Shown here: piece by piece, positions 35,985-45,603 of the stretch
Numbering within the stretch: position 1 is the first letter of the stretch
Layout: each line of letters begins with the position of its first letter
Origin: Nonomuraea jiangxiensis
GTDB taxonomy: Bacteria > Actinomycetota > Actinomycetes > Streptosporangiales > Streptosporangiaceae
Direction of reading: 5' to 3'
NCBI RefSeq assembly: GCF_900099965.1
Contig: NZ_FNDJ01000006.1
Location: 1 to 64,000, forward strand
DNA length: 64,000 bases
Program-made: the position numbers and the translations under genes
Notes under the pieces: model-generated
What the model saw: the letters and a program-made list of their open reading frames with translations, nothing else
The model's database searches: none
What the model was told of the DNA's origin: nothing

Positions 35985-38942
35985 TCAGGTGGGCGACGGG
36001 GCGTCGGCGAAGGCTATTTCCGGGGCGCCGCCGTGGTCGAAGGGCAGGACGAAGCGGCGCGGCCACGACAGCACCGTCTCCAGCCACCCGGCCCCCATCG
36101 TCTGCCCCACGTGCCTGACCCGGGCCGACGCCTCGATCCCGATCGCCACCGTCGTGATGTCGCGCTGCACCCCTTCGCTCTCGTCGTCCCCCAGGATCAC
36201 CCGCCACGCCAGCGCCCGGTTGTGGTCGACCTCCATCGACAGCGGATGGTGGCGCAGCGCCTTGGCCCGGTGGCCGAGCAGCTCGGTGTGGACGAGGTCG
36301 TAGGAGGTGGCGCCGTTCGGCTGGCGGAACAGGGCGTACTCCATGGGCGGCGCCGGGCTGCGCAGGTCGGGGGCCGGCCGGCCGTAGGGGAAGAGCCGGT
36401 CGACCTCGTGCAGCCAGCGCACCTGCGGGATGACCCAGCCCGCCCCGGGGCGCTCCCCGCCGCCGGAGGTCCCCGACAGCAACCGCGTGGCCGTCTCCGC
36501 CGCCTGCTCCGTGAGCAGCGCCGGGTCGAACCAGCTCCGCAGCGACCAGGCGCGCCGCTGCACCGACCGCTCGATCAGCGTGGCCAGCAGGCACTCCCGG
36601 CGCCGGGCCGGCAGGTCGGACCAGGCGGCCGTCAGGACGCGCGGCACCCCGGGCAGCGGCCGGTTGCTGACGAAGGCGAGCACCACCGTGTCGCACCAGA
36701 TGCGCAGCCACGCCCAGTCCGGCGAGTCGGCCAGCACGTCGGCCTCGCGCAGCTCGACGAGGGTGCACGCCTGGCCGGTACGGCACTGCGCGCCGCACGC
36801 CGCCGACCTGCGTCCGCGGATGGGCGGGGGCGGGCCGGGGAGCGTCTTCTCCCTGGACTCCCCGAGCGGTACGCGGACCCGCAGCGGGCGGTCCATGCCG
36901 TCGGCGAAGACCGCGGCCGAGCCCGGCTGCAGGGACACCACGTGGCGGGACTGCTCGTCGCTGAGGTTCATGGCGGCGCCGACGAGGTTCCTGTCGTCCT
37001 CGGCGGGGAGCCGGTGCACGACCTTCAGCGCGGTGTTCTTGACCACGTCGGAGACGAGCTTGGTGGGGATCTGCTCGGCCACCACGATGCCCTCGCCGTA
37101 CGCCCTGATCTCGGCGAGCAGGCCCGCCAGCAGCTCGACGGCGTGGGTGGAGGCCCGCCCGTGGCCGCGGTCGCGCAGCAGCCGGTGCGCCTCCTCGATC
37201 ACGATGACGTGGCGCAACTCGGCGGACTTCTCCTTCCTGGCCCGCATGCGCAGGTGCTCGACGATCCTGATGATCAGCGTGCCCATGAGGAACGCCTTGT
37301 CCTCGTCGTTGGCCACGTCCTCGATCGCCAGCACCACGTTCCGCTTCAGCAGGCCGCCGATGTCGGCGGGGTGGCCGCCCTCGAAGAAGCGCCCGGCCGA
37401 GCCGACGCGCAGCGACCGCAGCCGGAGCGAGATGAAGCCCTCGACGTCGGCCTGCACCTCGCGGCCGTAGCCGATCTCCTTGATCACGTCCATGGCGTGG
37501 TGCTGGAGCTGTTCGAGGGTGGGCACGCTGGGCGGGACGTTGGCGCCGGGGACGGCGCCGCCGGTGACGACGTCCCAGCCGGTGGCCTCGTAGACGCGCT
37601 GCAGGGCCAGCGACATGATCTGCGGGAACGGCTCCTCGGCGTCGAACGCGGCCATGAACAGCGCCCGCACCATGTCGATGTGGGCCTGGACGGGATAGCC
37701 GGGCTCGGGTTCGAGCGGGTTGATGCTGAACGGCACGCCGTCGGGGGCCGAGGGGTTGATGACCGTGAGGGGGTCGTCGATGCGGCCGGCCATGGCGGCG
37801 TACTCGGACTTGGCGGGCTCGATGGCCAGCCAGGGGATGGCGGCCCGGCTGAGCTGCTCCAGCAGGTGCCTGACGGTCTGCGACTTGCCGGAGCCGGTGG
37901 CCCCGGTGACGAACGCGTGCCTGTTGAGCGTGGCCAGCGGCACCCGGAACGAGCCGACGCCCCGGTCCTGGCCGTCGAGGATCTCGCCCAGCTCCAGCTC
38001 GCCGCCGTCGGTCTCGGAGGTCACGTCGAAGAAGCCGGAGTCGAGCACGCGTACCCCGGGGACCTCCCGCCGGGGCAGCCCGGCCAGCGCGGCCAGGGCG
38101 CCGGCGGTCGCCGCGAACGGGGCCGCGGCGCCGTCGGCCGGGTCCTGCATGGTGATCGCCAGCGCCTCCGACAGCGCGTAGACGGCGCCGTGCGCGCTGC
38201 GCAGCCGGTAGGGGTGGTGGCTCATCTCCACCGACCCGACCAGTACGGGCGCGATCTGCCGCAGTTCCTCGGCCGTGGCGCCGCCGGCCAGCACCCGGAC
38301 GTTCCAGAGCCCCGCCTCGCGGAACGCGTCGAGCTCCTGCATGCGGCGCTCGGCCCGCTCGGCGTCGAAGCGGGAGCGCTCGGAGGCGTCCCCGTACTGC
38401 CGCAGCACGTTGAGCTGGGTACGCAGGTGCGCCACCTCGGCGTCGAGCAGGTCGGTCGGCTCGGCCACCACCAGCCAGGCGAACGGCCGGGACATGAGCG
38501 TGACCAGCGTCGACTCGAACAGGGTCGGCCGCCGCAGCTCGTCCGGCTCGCGTCCCCTGTTGCCCAGCGGCGGCGCCTGGCGGCCGGGACACGGGGTCCA
38601 CACCAGGTCGGCCAGGTCGGCCAGGTACTCCTCGTCGAGCGTGACCCCGCGCGCGCCTCCCGGGAACAGCAGCGGCTGCGGCCCGCTCGGATGGTCGGGC
38701 GCGTCGGTCGACCTGCGCGGCTGGCGCGGCGGCGACAACGGCCCCGCGTTGGTGATGAGCTCGAGCGGCGCTCCGGAACCTCGCGACAGCCACCCGATGA
38801 CGAACGGCCGGTCACGCTGGGCCGCCGACAGCACCGCGGGCAGCACGGTGACGAAATCCCACTCCGCCGACGAGCTTCGCGAAGGCGCCGCGATCGACTG
38901 GATTCGATACCAGGGCCCACTCAGCGAGACACTCGGCTGCAT
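35985..38942 (-). CDS. HerA/FtsK-like (DUF87) ATPase
   Basis: 985 residues. A P-loop ATPase of the HerA class, typically a hexamer that pumps DNA or drives membrane-linked complexes. Walker A is GATGSGKSQT (about 347-356), Walker B is VIVIEEAH (about 579-586), and EQIPTKLV and LVGAAMNLSD follow at the expected arginine-finger and C-terminal positions. The N-terminal 340 residues include a long helical segment (about 165-215) and resemble no domain I know. The C-terminal 250 residues contain a possible zinc cluster (AACGAQCRTGQAC). There is no nearby NurA or other nuclease, so it is not the usual HerA-nuclease pair. It follows the 648-residue membrane partner by 71 bases. Confidence 0.8.
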   Translation of the reverse strand: MQPSVSLSGPWYRIQSIAAPSRSSSAEWDFVTVLPAVLSAAQRDRPFVIGWLSRGSGAPLELITNAGPLSPPRQPRRSTDAPDHPSGPQPLLFPGGARGVTLDEEYLADLADLVWTPCPGRQAPPLGNRGREPDELRRPTLFESTLVTLMSRPFAWLVVAEPTDLLDAEVAHLRTQLNVLRQYGDASERSRFDAERAERRMQELDAFREAGLWNVRVLAGGATAEELRQIAPVLVGSVEMSHHPYRLRSAHGAVYALSEALAITMQDPADGAAAPFAATAGALAALAGLPRREVPGVRVLDSGFFDVTSETDGGELELGEILDGQDRGVGSFRVPLATLNRHAFVTGATGSGKSQTVRHLLEQLSRAAIPWLAIEPAKSEYAAMAGRIDDPLTVINPSAPDGVPFSINPLEPEPGYPVQAHIDMVRALFMAAFDAEEPFPQIMSLALQRVYEATGWDVVTGGAVPGANVPPSVPTLEQLQHHAMDVIKEIGYGREVQADVEGFISLRLRSLRVGSAGRFFEGGHPADIGGLLKRNVVLAIEDVANDEDKAFLMGTLIIRIVEHLRMRARKEKSAELRHVIVIEEAHRLLRDRGHGRASTHAVELLAGLLAEIRAYGEGIVVAEQIPTKLVSDVVKNTALKVVHRLPAEDDRNLVGAAMNLSDEQSRHVVSLQPGSAAVFADGMDRPLRVRVPLGESREKTLPGPPPPIRGRRSAACGAQCRTGQACTLVELREADVLADSPDWAWLRIWCDTVVLAFVSNRPLPGVPRVLTAAWSDLPARRRECLLATLIERSVQRRAWSLRSWFDPALLTEQAAETATRLLSGTSGGGERPGAGWVIPQVRWLHEVDRLFPYGRPAPDLRSPAPPMEYALFRQPNGATSYDLVHTELLGHRAKALRHHPLSMEVDHNRALAWRVILGDDESEGVQRDITTVAIGIEASARVRHVGQTMGAGWLETVLSWPRRFVLPFDHGGAPEIAFADAPSPT

Positions 38943-39013
38943 TTCATTCCCCCACAGACGGTTCTTTGTTAAAGTCCGCCAACCGTCAGCCCTTCACCTC
39001 GGCCTTGACCAGG

Positions 39014-40960
39014 TCATTGCCTGCCCTTGCGCCAGTCCAGGCGTGGCGGTGGTGGCCCGAGGTTCGGCGGCGGCTCTGCGTCGCCGTCCCGCGCCTCGGG
39101 ATCGATCGCGAGCACCGCCTCGCGTACGTCCTCCAGCTCGCCGAGGGTGGTCTTGGGGAAGGTCAGGATGGCCGGGTTCGCGTCGGCGAGGCGGACGCGC
39201 CTGCCCTCGGCCGTGGCGTCCGTGACGATCACCGAGGTGGTGGGGAGCTGCTGGAGCTCGTGCGGCTCGACGAGGAACTCCCGCGAGCGCTGCAGCACCC
39301 GCTCCCGCTCGCCGATCTTCTCGGCGGTCCTGCCCCACTCGGTGGACTCGGTGATGTCCTCGGCCAGGTCGGCGCTGGTGTCCTCGTGATCCCCCGGGGC
39401 GTCCTCCACCTGCGAGATCGTGGAGGTGTAGCCGCCGTTGAGCCCGGGCAGCGAGTCGCTGATCGTCTCGGTGAGCTGGGCCAGCTCCAGCCGGTGCTCG
39501 GTGCCGACGTGCTCGCTGGCGACCCGGGCGTCCTCGGCGTTGCCCAGCCGCATGAACGCCACCGCCGCGTGTCCCCGGCCGAGCCGCTCCCGCACCGTCG
39601 GCGTCAAAGACCGATAAGTCAAGACAAGTCCGGTACGCGAGGTCTCGCAGGCGTCCATCAGCCGGTCGAGCACGTCACCGCGGAGCTTGTCCGCGCCCGC
39701 CACGATCATCGTGTGGTACCAGGGCCGGTCGGAGGCGGGGGACTGGCGCAGGATGTGGGTCAGGGCGGTGGCCACGTACGTGCCGAGCACCCGGTTGCCG
39801 AACACCCCGGCCTGCCGGTCCATGCTCACCACCCGCAGCCGGGCCGGCGGCAGCCGTACAGCCTGCGTGCCCAGCGTCTCCAGCTTGCGCAGCTGTGACT
39901 CCAGCGCCCAGGCCCGCTCGATCACCACCCGATCCCTCACCCCGCGCCCGAACAGGGTGCCGATGCGCTCCAGCTGGGTCGCCGTGATCAGCCCGAACCG
40001 CAGGTCGTCGCGCGGATCCCCGACCTGCGCCAGCGCCCGCAGCGCGGCGGTGACCTGGCTGATCGTGGCGTTCTCGCCGAGCACCTCCAGCACCCGCTCC
40101 AGGATCGCGTTGTCGAAGCTGAGATCGCCTGTGCTGCGGTGCTCCTCGCTCACGCTCACCACGTGCGCCAGCACGTCGGCGAACGCCTCGGGCCGGAGCG
40201 TGGCGCCGAGGTCGAGCCGCGGCAGGTCCACCGGCAGCACCCAGACCAGCGGGTCGTCGCCGCCCTTGCGGGCCAGCTCGATCAGGTCCTTGGCGATCGC
40301 GCCCTCGGACAGGTCGAGCACGGTCAAATGGCCGCCGCTGTAGAGGCGCGTCGCCCCGAGCAACGTCACCAGCGCCGACCACCCGGGCAACGTGCCGCCC
40401 GCCACGTCGATGCGGTCGATCTCGTCGGGTACGGAGACCGCGTACCAGGTGAGCTGCCTGTCGTGCCGCTCCTTGGAGTCCTGCCACTCGCGGTAGCGCT
40501 GGGCGTGCTCCTCCTGCGCGCGGAACAGCTCCTTGTCACGTTCCCGGCGCCTGCGCTCATCCCTGGCCTGCTGCTCCAGCACCCGGTATTTGACCGCCCG
40601 GTCGCCCTGGACCAGCGCGAAGCTGCAGATGCCCGCCACGCCGCCGGCGGCGACCAGCCCGAGCAGCGCGAAGGACCAGTCGAGGTATCCGGCGATCGCC
40701 GCGGCCAGGATGAGCACGCTCACCACCAGCATGAACAGCCGGAAGAGCCGCACCGGGCGGTTGAGCATGTCCTCCTGGAGCCGCTCGCGGCGCAGCAGCT
40801 CCGGGTCGGGGTGGTCGGGCCCGGCGGCGGGCGACGACTCCTGGACGGGCGAGGGACGCTTGGGCGGCGGCCCCGGGTCAGGGTGCAGCAGGATGTACTG
40901 CCAGCCCAGGTAGATACGGTCCGCCTGGAGCTGTGCATGCTCGGGATGCACGTCCGTCAC
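39014..40960 (-). CDS. Membrane-anchored coiled-coil protein, HerA partner
   Basis: 648 residues, not recognised. It has two membrane helices (about 72-91 and 94-117), then a charged coiled coil (about 125-170), then a long soluble domain with alternating strands and helices (SALVTLLGATRLYSGGHLTVLDLS, LVWVLPVDLPRLDLGA). This part looks like a degenerate P-loop or TraG-like fold without a Walker A sequence. An acidic stretch (about 540-555) precedes the C-terminus. The GTG at 40960 has GGAGGG 4 bases upstream. Its place just before the HerA ATPase suggests it anchors that ATPase to the membrane. Confidence 0.6.
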   Translation of the reverse strand: MTDVHPEHAQLQADRIYLGWQYILLHPDPGPPPKRPSPVQESSPAAGPDHPDPELLRRERLQEDMLNRPVRLFRLFMLVVSVLILAAAIAGYLDWSFALLGLVAAGGVAGICSFALVQGDRAVKYRVLEQQARDERRRRERDKELFRAQEEHAQRYREWQDSKERHDRQLTWYAVSVPDEIDRIDVAGGTLPGWSALVTLLGATRLYSGGHLTVLDLSEGAIAKDLIELARKGGDDPLVWVLPVDLPRLDLGATLRPEAFADVLAHVVSVSEEHRSTGDLSFDNAILERVLEVLGENATISQVTAALRALAQVGDPRDDLRFGLITATQLERIGTLFGRGVRDRVVIERAWALESQLRKLETLGTQAVRLPPARLRVVSMDRQAGVFGNRVLGTYVATALTHILRQSPASDRPWYHTMIVAGADKLRGDVLDRLMDACETSRTGLVLTYRSLTPTVRERLGRGHAAVAFMRLGNAEDARVASEHVGTEHRLELAQLTETISDSLPGLNGGYTSTISQVEDAPGDHEDTSADLAEDITESTEWGRTAEKIGERERVLQRSREFLVEPHELQQLPTTSVIVTDATAEGRRVRLADANPAILTFPKTTLGELEDVREAVLAIDPEARDGDAEPPPNLGPPPPRLDWRKGRQ

Positions 40961-41131
40961 GTGACCCTCCGGCCGCCATATGTCTTAAGAGAGTAAGGGT
41001 CCGGCCCTTTCCGCTCCGTGACAGCGTATGAGCTTCCGGCCCCGCAGCGGCAGGGTTTCTCGGCAATTCGACCCGCCCGATGGGACCATTGCGGCAGATG
41101 GGATAAGCGAGACCTATTACCATCCTTACCC

Positions 41132-41794
41132 ATGACGGAACCCTCCGGCGGCAGCAGCGACAAGCCGAGACGCCCGGTGGTGGTGCCCGTGATCGCCCTG
41201 ACGGCGCTCACCGCCGTCGGCGTCACCGCCTTGCTGGGCGGCCTCGGCGAGGCCCCCGACGAGCTGGACACGCTGGGCGCGGGCGCGGTGCTCGACCAGG
41301 GCCAGTACGACACCAAGTTCGTCGAGACGCGCGTCACGGTCGTGCCCCCCGAGTCGGAGTTCCAGGACGAGAAGCGGTTCCTGGAGATGGTCTTCGACGT
41401 CACCAACAAGGGCGACGAGACCGCCGACGTGGGATTGCCCGCCCCGAAGCCCGAGCAGGCCTATCTGTCCGCCGGCTTCGGTGCCTCGCTGCTCAAGATC
41501 ACCCCGGCTTTCGGCAAGGACGCGGGGCCGTTCGTCTTCGCCCAGGCCAAGGGGGGCGAGACCCGCCAGCTCCAGCCGGGGGTGCCCGCCCGGGTCATCG
41601 TCCGTTACCAGCTCCAGGAGAACCAGCCGCCGCCGGAGAAGGTCTCCTTCGAGGTGGCCGGCTTCGAGTTCTCCCCCGACTTCAACAGCGACATCCCGCG
41701 CTGGCAGATGATCACCAGCGAGGTGGGCGACAAGTTCCTGCCCGAGGTGAAGGCGCGCGTGACGATGACCGTCAAGAAGGGCGCGGCCACGTGA
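41132..41794 (+). CDS. Single-pass membrane protein with exported beta domain (1 of 3)
   Basis: 220 residues. A short cytoplasmic N-terminus is followed by one helix (about 19-36: VVPVIALTALTAVGVTALL). The exported domain looks like a DUF4352-type Ig sandwich (VETRVTVVPPESEF, FLEMVFDVTNKGDETADV). The ATG at 41132 begins MTEPSGGSSDKP. It is the first gene of a plus-strand trio divergent from the HerA pair; the overlapping stop-start with the next gene shows an operon. Confidence 0.6.
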   Translation: MTEPSGGSSDKPRRPVVVPVIALTALTAVGVTALLGGLGEAPDELDTLGAGAVLDQGQYDTKFVETRVTVVPPESEFQDEKRFLEMVFDVTNKGDETADVGLPAPKPEQAYLSAGFGASLLKITPAFGKDAGPFVFAQAKGGETRQLQPGVPARVIVRYQLQENQPPPEKVSFEVAGFEFSPDFNSDIPRWQMITSEVGDKFLPEVKARVTMTVKKGAAT

Positions 41795-42438
41795 CCGCCA
41801 CCGAGCCGCGATCCGCCACCGCGCCGCCGCGGCGCACCAGACGGGCCGCCAGGCGGCCCGGCGCCGGGGCCCGGCTGCTCGGCGTCGTGGCCGGCCTGGT
41901 GCTGCTGGGCGCGGCCGTCGGGGTGCAGTCCATGGACATGGCCGAAGGCGAGCTCAGCGACCCGATCACCTACACCGGCGCCAAGGGCGAGAACGTGGAC
42001 GCGCAGCGGTTCACCGTGCGACTGGACTCGTTCAGCGCCGCGAGGTCGGTCCAGACGAGCACCGCGACCCTCGGCACCGACAACCTCTTCCTCATCGTCA
42101 ACGCCTCGGCCAAGTCCAGCCGCAAGCCGTACCACCTGGGCCAGCCGGTGCTGGTGACCGCCGACGGCAAGCGGTTCGACGCCACCGACCGGATCGACAG
42201 ATCGCTGACGCTGGCGAACACGTGGGTGCAGCCGGACATCTGGGTCAGCGGCCGGTTCTTCTTCGAGGTGCCGGCGTCGGTGCTGGCGGGGGCCGGCGTG
42301 GTGTTCGGGTTGCCGCCGGCGGCCGGGCCGGTGGAGCCGTACCAGCCCGAGGTCGAGGTGGATCTCGGCCTGGACGAAGAGGGCGCGCGCAAGCTCGCCG
42401 CCTCGCCGCAGGACGTCTTCTCGACCGTCAGGAAGTGA
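41791..42438 (+). CDS. Single-pass membrane protein with exported beta domain (2 of 3)
   Basis: 215 residues with the same architecture as its neighbours: a basic cytoplasmic N-terminus (TRRAARRPGAGAR), one helix (LLGVVAGLVLLGAAVGV) and an exported domain of beta-strand pattern (AQRFTVRLDSFSAA, TDNLFLIVNASAKSS). The GTG at 41791 overlaps the previous stop by four bases (GTGA), so the genes are coupled. Sequence identity between the three proteins is low, but the order of segments is the same. Confidence 0.6.
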   Translation: MTATEPRSATAPPRRTRRAARRPGAGARLLGVVAGLVLLGAAVGVQSMDMAEGELSDPITYTGAKGENVDAQRFTVRLDSFSAARSVQTSTATLGTDNLFLIVNASAKSSRKPYHLGQPVLVTADGKRFDATDRIDRSLTLANTWVQPDIWVSGRFFFEVPASVLAGAGVVFGLPPAAGPVEPYQPEVEVDLGLDEEGARKLAASPQDVFSTVRK

Positions 42439-42445
42439 ACGCAGG

Positions 42446-43555
42446 ATGAGCACCAGCGACGGGAACGACTGGTTCACCCCCAGGAAGGACCGGCGGCGCG
42501 ACGACCAGGACGCGCCGCCCCCCGCCGCCCCCCACCAGCCACCTCCGGGCGGGCACCGCGGCCCCGCCACACCGCCGCCCGGCCCCGCCATGCCGCAGGG
42601 CACGCCGCCCGGGAGTGACATCACGCAGGCGATGGGCCTGCCGCCCCGGCCCGGCCTGCGACCTCGGCCCCGCGCGCCGCGGGGACCCGGGATGCCGCAG
42701 GCGCGCGGTCCCCGGACCCCCTACCCCGACCAGCAGGTCTGGCCCCCCGCCGACCGCGATCCCACGGGCGGCGTCACCCAGCCCATGCCGATCGTGCGGA
42801 ACCCCCTGCCCATGCCGCGGGCGGGCGGCCCGCGACCGCATGCCGCACCACCGCCGCCGCCACAGGCCACGGCGCCCCAGACGGCTCCACAACCGCCGCA
42901 GGCCGCACAGCCCGGGGTGGAAGGCCAGGGGACGCCCCCGTCGCCGCAGGAGCGGCCGCAGCCCGCCGCGGAAGGGCGGCAGCGGCCCCGGCGGCGGCGC
43001 ACGGTGCTGGTCGCCGTGGGAGTCGTCGTGGTGTCGCTGCTCACCATCGGCGCCCAGTCCTACGACGGCTACCTCTTCTACGAGAAGGTCACCACGCCGC
43101 GTCCGACCAGGATCGTCCCGGTCGCCGCCGGGCAGGCGGGGAAGGTCTACAACGTCGAGTACCGGGCCTCCATCACGCCCATAGAAGCCCCCGAGGGCAG
43201 CAAGCACGGCCCCGAGGTGACCTGGCTGAAGGTGGAGATCACGAAGAAGGTGCTGGATCCGGCCAGCGCCACGATGGTCGCCGAGCCGGGCGACAACAAG
43301 CTGACGGACCGCGCGGGCCGTACCTGGACGGTGGAGCTCCAGCCGGGCGACCGGCCGACGGACCGGCTGGAGGTGGGCAAGGAGTACAAGATCGAGGGGA
43401 TGGCCATCGTGCCGACCCCGGTGGCGAACGAGGTCGAGCTCTCCATCCGGCCGAGCACCTACCGCTCGGACACCCCCACGGAGGACTTCTTCGATCGGGA
43501 GAAGATGTCCAAGCTGGAGCAGGACATCGACATCCTGGCCTTCAAGCGCCGCTGA
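42446..43555 (+). CDS. Single-pass membrane protein with exported beta domain (3 of 3)
   Basis: 369 residues. A long proline-, glycine- and arginine-rich cytoplasmic part (about 1-185) precedes one helix (VLVAVGVVVVSLLTIGAQS) and an exported domain with NVEYRASITPIEAPE, VTWLKVEITKKVLDP and the family end. The proline-rich region is typical of protein-binding tails, possibly for docking to a cytoplasmic ATPase. It starts 7 bases after the previous gene. It ends before a convergent polytopic membrane protein gene. Confidence 0.6.
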   Translation: MSTSDGNDWFTPRKDRRRDDQDAPPPAAPHQPPPGGHRGPATPPPGPAMPQGTPPGSDITQAMGLPPRPGLRPRPRAPRGPGMPQARGPRTPYPDQQVWPPADRDPTGGVTQPMPIVRNPLPMPRAGGPRPHAAPPPPPQATAPQTAPQPPQAAQPGVEGQGTPPSPQERPQPAAEGRQRPRRRRTVLVAVGVVVVSLLTIGAQSYDGYLFYEKVTTPRPTRIVPVAAGQAGKVYNVEYRASITPIEAPEGSKHGPEVTWLKVEITKKVLDPASATMVAEPGDNKLTDRAGRTWTVELQPGDRPTDRLEVGKEYKIEGMAIVPTPVANEVELSIRPSTYRSDTPTEDFFDREKMSKLEQDIDILAFKRR

Positions 43556-43571
43556 CGGGCGGGCGACCGGC

Positions 43572-44852
43572 TCAGACGTCGTCGAGGGGCTCGCCGCTGA
43601 GGCGGGCCCTGGTGGCCGCGATGTCGTACGTGGCCGCCAGCAGGGCCATGCTGAGCGCGGTCGCGATCATCTGGCGGACGAACGTCAGCGGCGGCCCCTG
43701 GAAGACCCAGACCCACTCGCTCCCCGCGCCGATGAGCTTCACCACCGCCCGCTCGGCGTACTCCGAGCCCACCGTGATGCTCACGTAGCACAGGCACATC
43801 ATGCCGAAGAGCGGCAGACCGCCCTTGAAGATCATCCGCAGCGAGTTGGCCAGCGGCAGCCAGCGGTCCCTGAACCCCCCGGTGACCTGGTCGAACGACC
43901 GCTGCGTGAGGTCGTGGCTGCCTTCGAGCCGGTCCACGCCGCGTTCCAGCCGGGTGCCCTTGACCAGAGTGCGGGTCTGGTCGGAGTAGGCGCCGAAGAC
44001 CAGCATCGCCACGGTGAGCCAGGCCAGCGGGACCGCGACCGCGTCGGTGATCAGCGGCCAGACGTCCCCGATCGCGCCGGTGACGGTGTCCCACAGCGGC
44101 ACGCTCTTCTCCGCCTGGGCCCAGACGTGTTCCGTGTTCGCGACCACGTTGCGGTGCTCCACCCAGTCGGAGCGCAGCTGGGCGGCCGCCAAGGTGGCGT
44201 TCAGCCCGTAGAAGACGAAGGCGAACTCGGAGAAGGCCGCGAGGAAGCCGTAGAACTTGCCCTTCTGCTTCTCCACGAGCTTGGCGAACAGCAGCTTCAG
44301 CAGGAACGTGACGGCCATCGCGCCGAGCGATACCCGCCAGTCGAGGTCGACCAGCCCCCGGCCGACCTGCGAGTCCTCGCCGAACCATGCCGCGTCGGTC
44401 ATGTCGTAGAAGTGGTGGAACAGGTCCATCTGGTAGATGTCGCGGGCGTCCTCCACCTGGAACCCCCACGCCAGATAGAGCACCGCGAAGGCCGGGGCCA
44501 CCCGGTCCAGCGTGCGGAAGAAGTGCTCCTCCGCCACGCCGTCACCGGACCTGGCCCGCATCTCCCACAACGCGCCGCGCAGGCTGTGCAGCATGCCGGT
44601 GGTGACCGTCATCGCCGCCAGGACGATGAACGTGAGCAGCGTCATGGTGCCCACCAGGCGGACCTGGCGGAGGTCCCCGTACGCGATCTCGGTGGCGCCG
44701 TACAGCAGCACGAAACGGACCAGCTCGCCCGCGGCGAACCAGAGAGCCAAGGGCAGGGCACACTTGCCCGCCAGCCGCAGCGCGTGCGCCGGCAGCGAGT
44801 ACGGCGACGGCATCCGCTGAGCCGGCGTAGGCGAAGGTTCCGGGGGCGCCAT
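43572..44852 (-). CDS. Polytopic membrane protein of unknown function
   Basis: 426 residues with about seven hydrophobic segments (for example LALWFAAGELVRFVLLYG, LLTFIVLAAMTVTTGML, AVPLAWLTVAMLVFGAY and LFGMMCLCYVSITVGS). I do not recognise the family. Several ATGs are possible; 44852 follows AGGAG at 2 bases, and 44900 would add 16 residues. It sits beside the HerA-partner module and is convergent with the third exported-domain gene, so it may be its membrane component. Confidence 0.55.
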   Translation of the reverse strand: MAPPEPSPTPAQRMPSPYSLPAHALRLAGKCALPLALWFAAGELVRFVLLYGATEIAYGDLRQVRLVGTMTLLTFIVLAAMTVTTGMLHSLRGALWEMRARSGDGVAEEHFFRTLDRVAPAFAVLYLAWGFQVEDARDIYQMDLFHHFYDMTDAAWFGEDSQVGRGLVDLDWRVSLGAMAVTFLLKLLFAKLVEKQKGKFYGFLAAFSEFAFVFYGLNATLAAAQLRSDWVEHRNVVANTEHVWAQAEKSVPLWDTVTGAIGDVWPLITDAVAVPLAWLTVAMLVFGAYSDQTRTLVKGTRLERGVDRLEGSHDLTQRSFDQVTGGFRDRWLPLANSLRMIFKGGLPLFGMMCLCYVSITVGSEYAERAVVKLIGAGSEWVWVFQGPPLTFVRQMIATALSMALLAATYDIAATRARLSGEPLDDV

Positions 44853-45054
44853 CACTCCTGTCGAACCGGACACCTGGAGAATCGTAGCGTTATGTCCCAT
44901 CTGACGCAGCAGCAACACCGGAAAAGCATTACGCTCCGCAGATCGATCATGAACGGGGGGCGACGTGCCGGTGAGCCGAGTCGAACGGTTCCAGTAGAAA
45001 CATCCAGCCTGCGAGAACGTCCCCGGCATGCGATGCGTGCGGCAACATGACGGT

Positions 45055-45603
45055 ATGGAGCCGCCACCCGCGATCGACACCGATCCCCGCGTGGTAGGAG
45101 ATCGGCTGCGGCAACTGAGACAGGCACGTGGTGTCTCGCTCACCGAGCTCGCCAACCGTGCCGGCATCGACCGGGTCACCCTGTCGGACGTGGAGACCGG
45201 CGCCACCAACCCGACGCTGAAGATGCTCTGGGCGATCACCGCGCAGCTGGGGGTGCCGATCGGGGCGATACTCGACGCGCCGCCCGAGCCCCAGATCATG
45301 CGGGGCACGGCGATGGAGGCGGAGCTGCTCGAAGCGTTCGAGGACGCCTACGTCACCTACGAGCTCTACCGGGTGCGCGTCCCGCCCGGCCTCACCCAGA
45401 CCTCCCCCGCCCACCACGAGGGCGTGACCGAGCACGTCACGGTCTTCACCGGCACGCTCAGCGCGGGCCCCATCCGCGAGCCGCTCACGGCCGGCCCCGG
45501 CGACCACATCTCGTGGCGCTCCGACGTGCCGCACGGCTACCGCGCCCACGGCCCCGACGTCGTCCGCGCCACGCTCCTCATGCGCTATCCCGTCAAACTC
45601 TGA
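45055..45603 (+). CDS. XRE-family regulator with cupin domain
   Basis: 182 residues. The N-terminal helix-turn-helix (SLTELANRAGIDRVTLSDVETG) is followed by a cupin sensor domain (about 95-180: HVTVFTGTLSAGP, GDHISWRSDVPHGYRAHG). This layout is common in regulators of amino-acid, antibiotic or small-molecule metabolism, and the ligand cannot be deduced. The last 19 bases overlap the convergent Ada-type gene. It is divergent from the polytopic membrane gene. Confidence 0.85.
   Translation: MEPPPAIDTDPRVVGDRLRQLRQARGVSLTELANRAGIDRVTLSDVETGATNPTLKMLWAITAQLGVPIGAILDAPPEPQIMRGTAMEAELLEAFEDAYVTYELYRVRVPPGLTQTSPAHHEGVTEHVTVFTGTLSAGPIREPLTAGPGDHISWRSDVPHGYRAHGPDVVRATLLMRYPVKL

Noticed and set aside
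35985-38942. HerA as part of a known phage-defence HerA-nuclease system
   Set aside because: No nuclease, SIR2, DUF4297 or similar effector gene lies next to it; neighbours are membrane proteins.
35811-38972. 1053-codon plus-strand frame antisense to the HerA ATPase
   Set aside because: A shadow of the HerA gene; the product is Arg/Gly/Pro/His-rich low complexity, while the HerA frame has Walker motifs.
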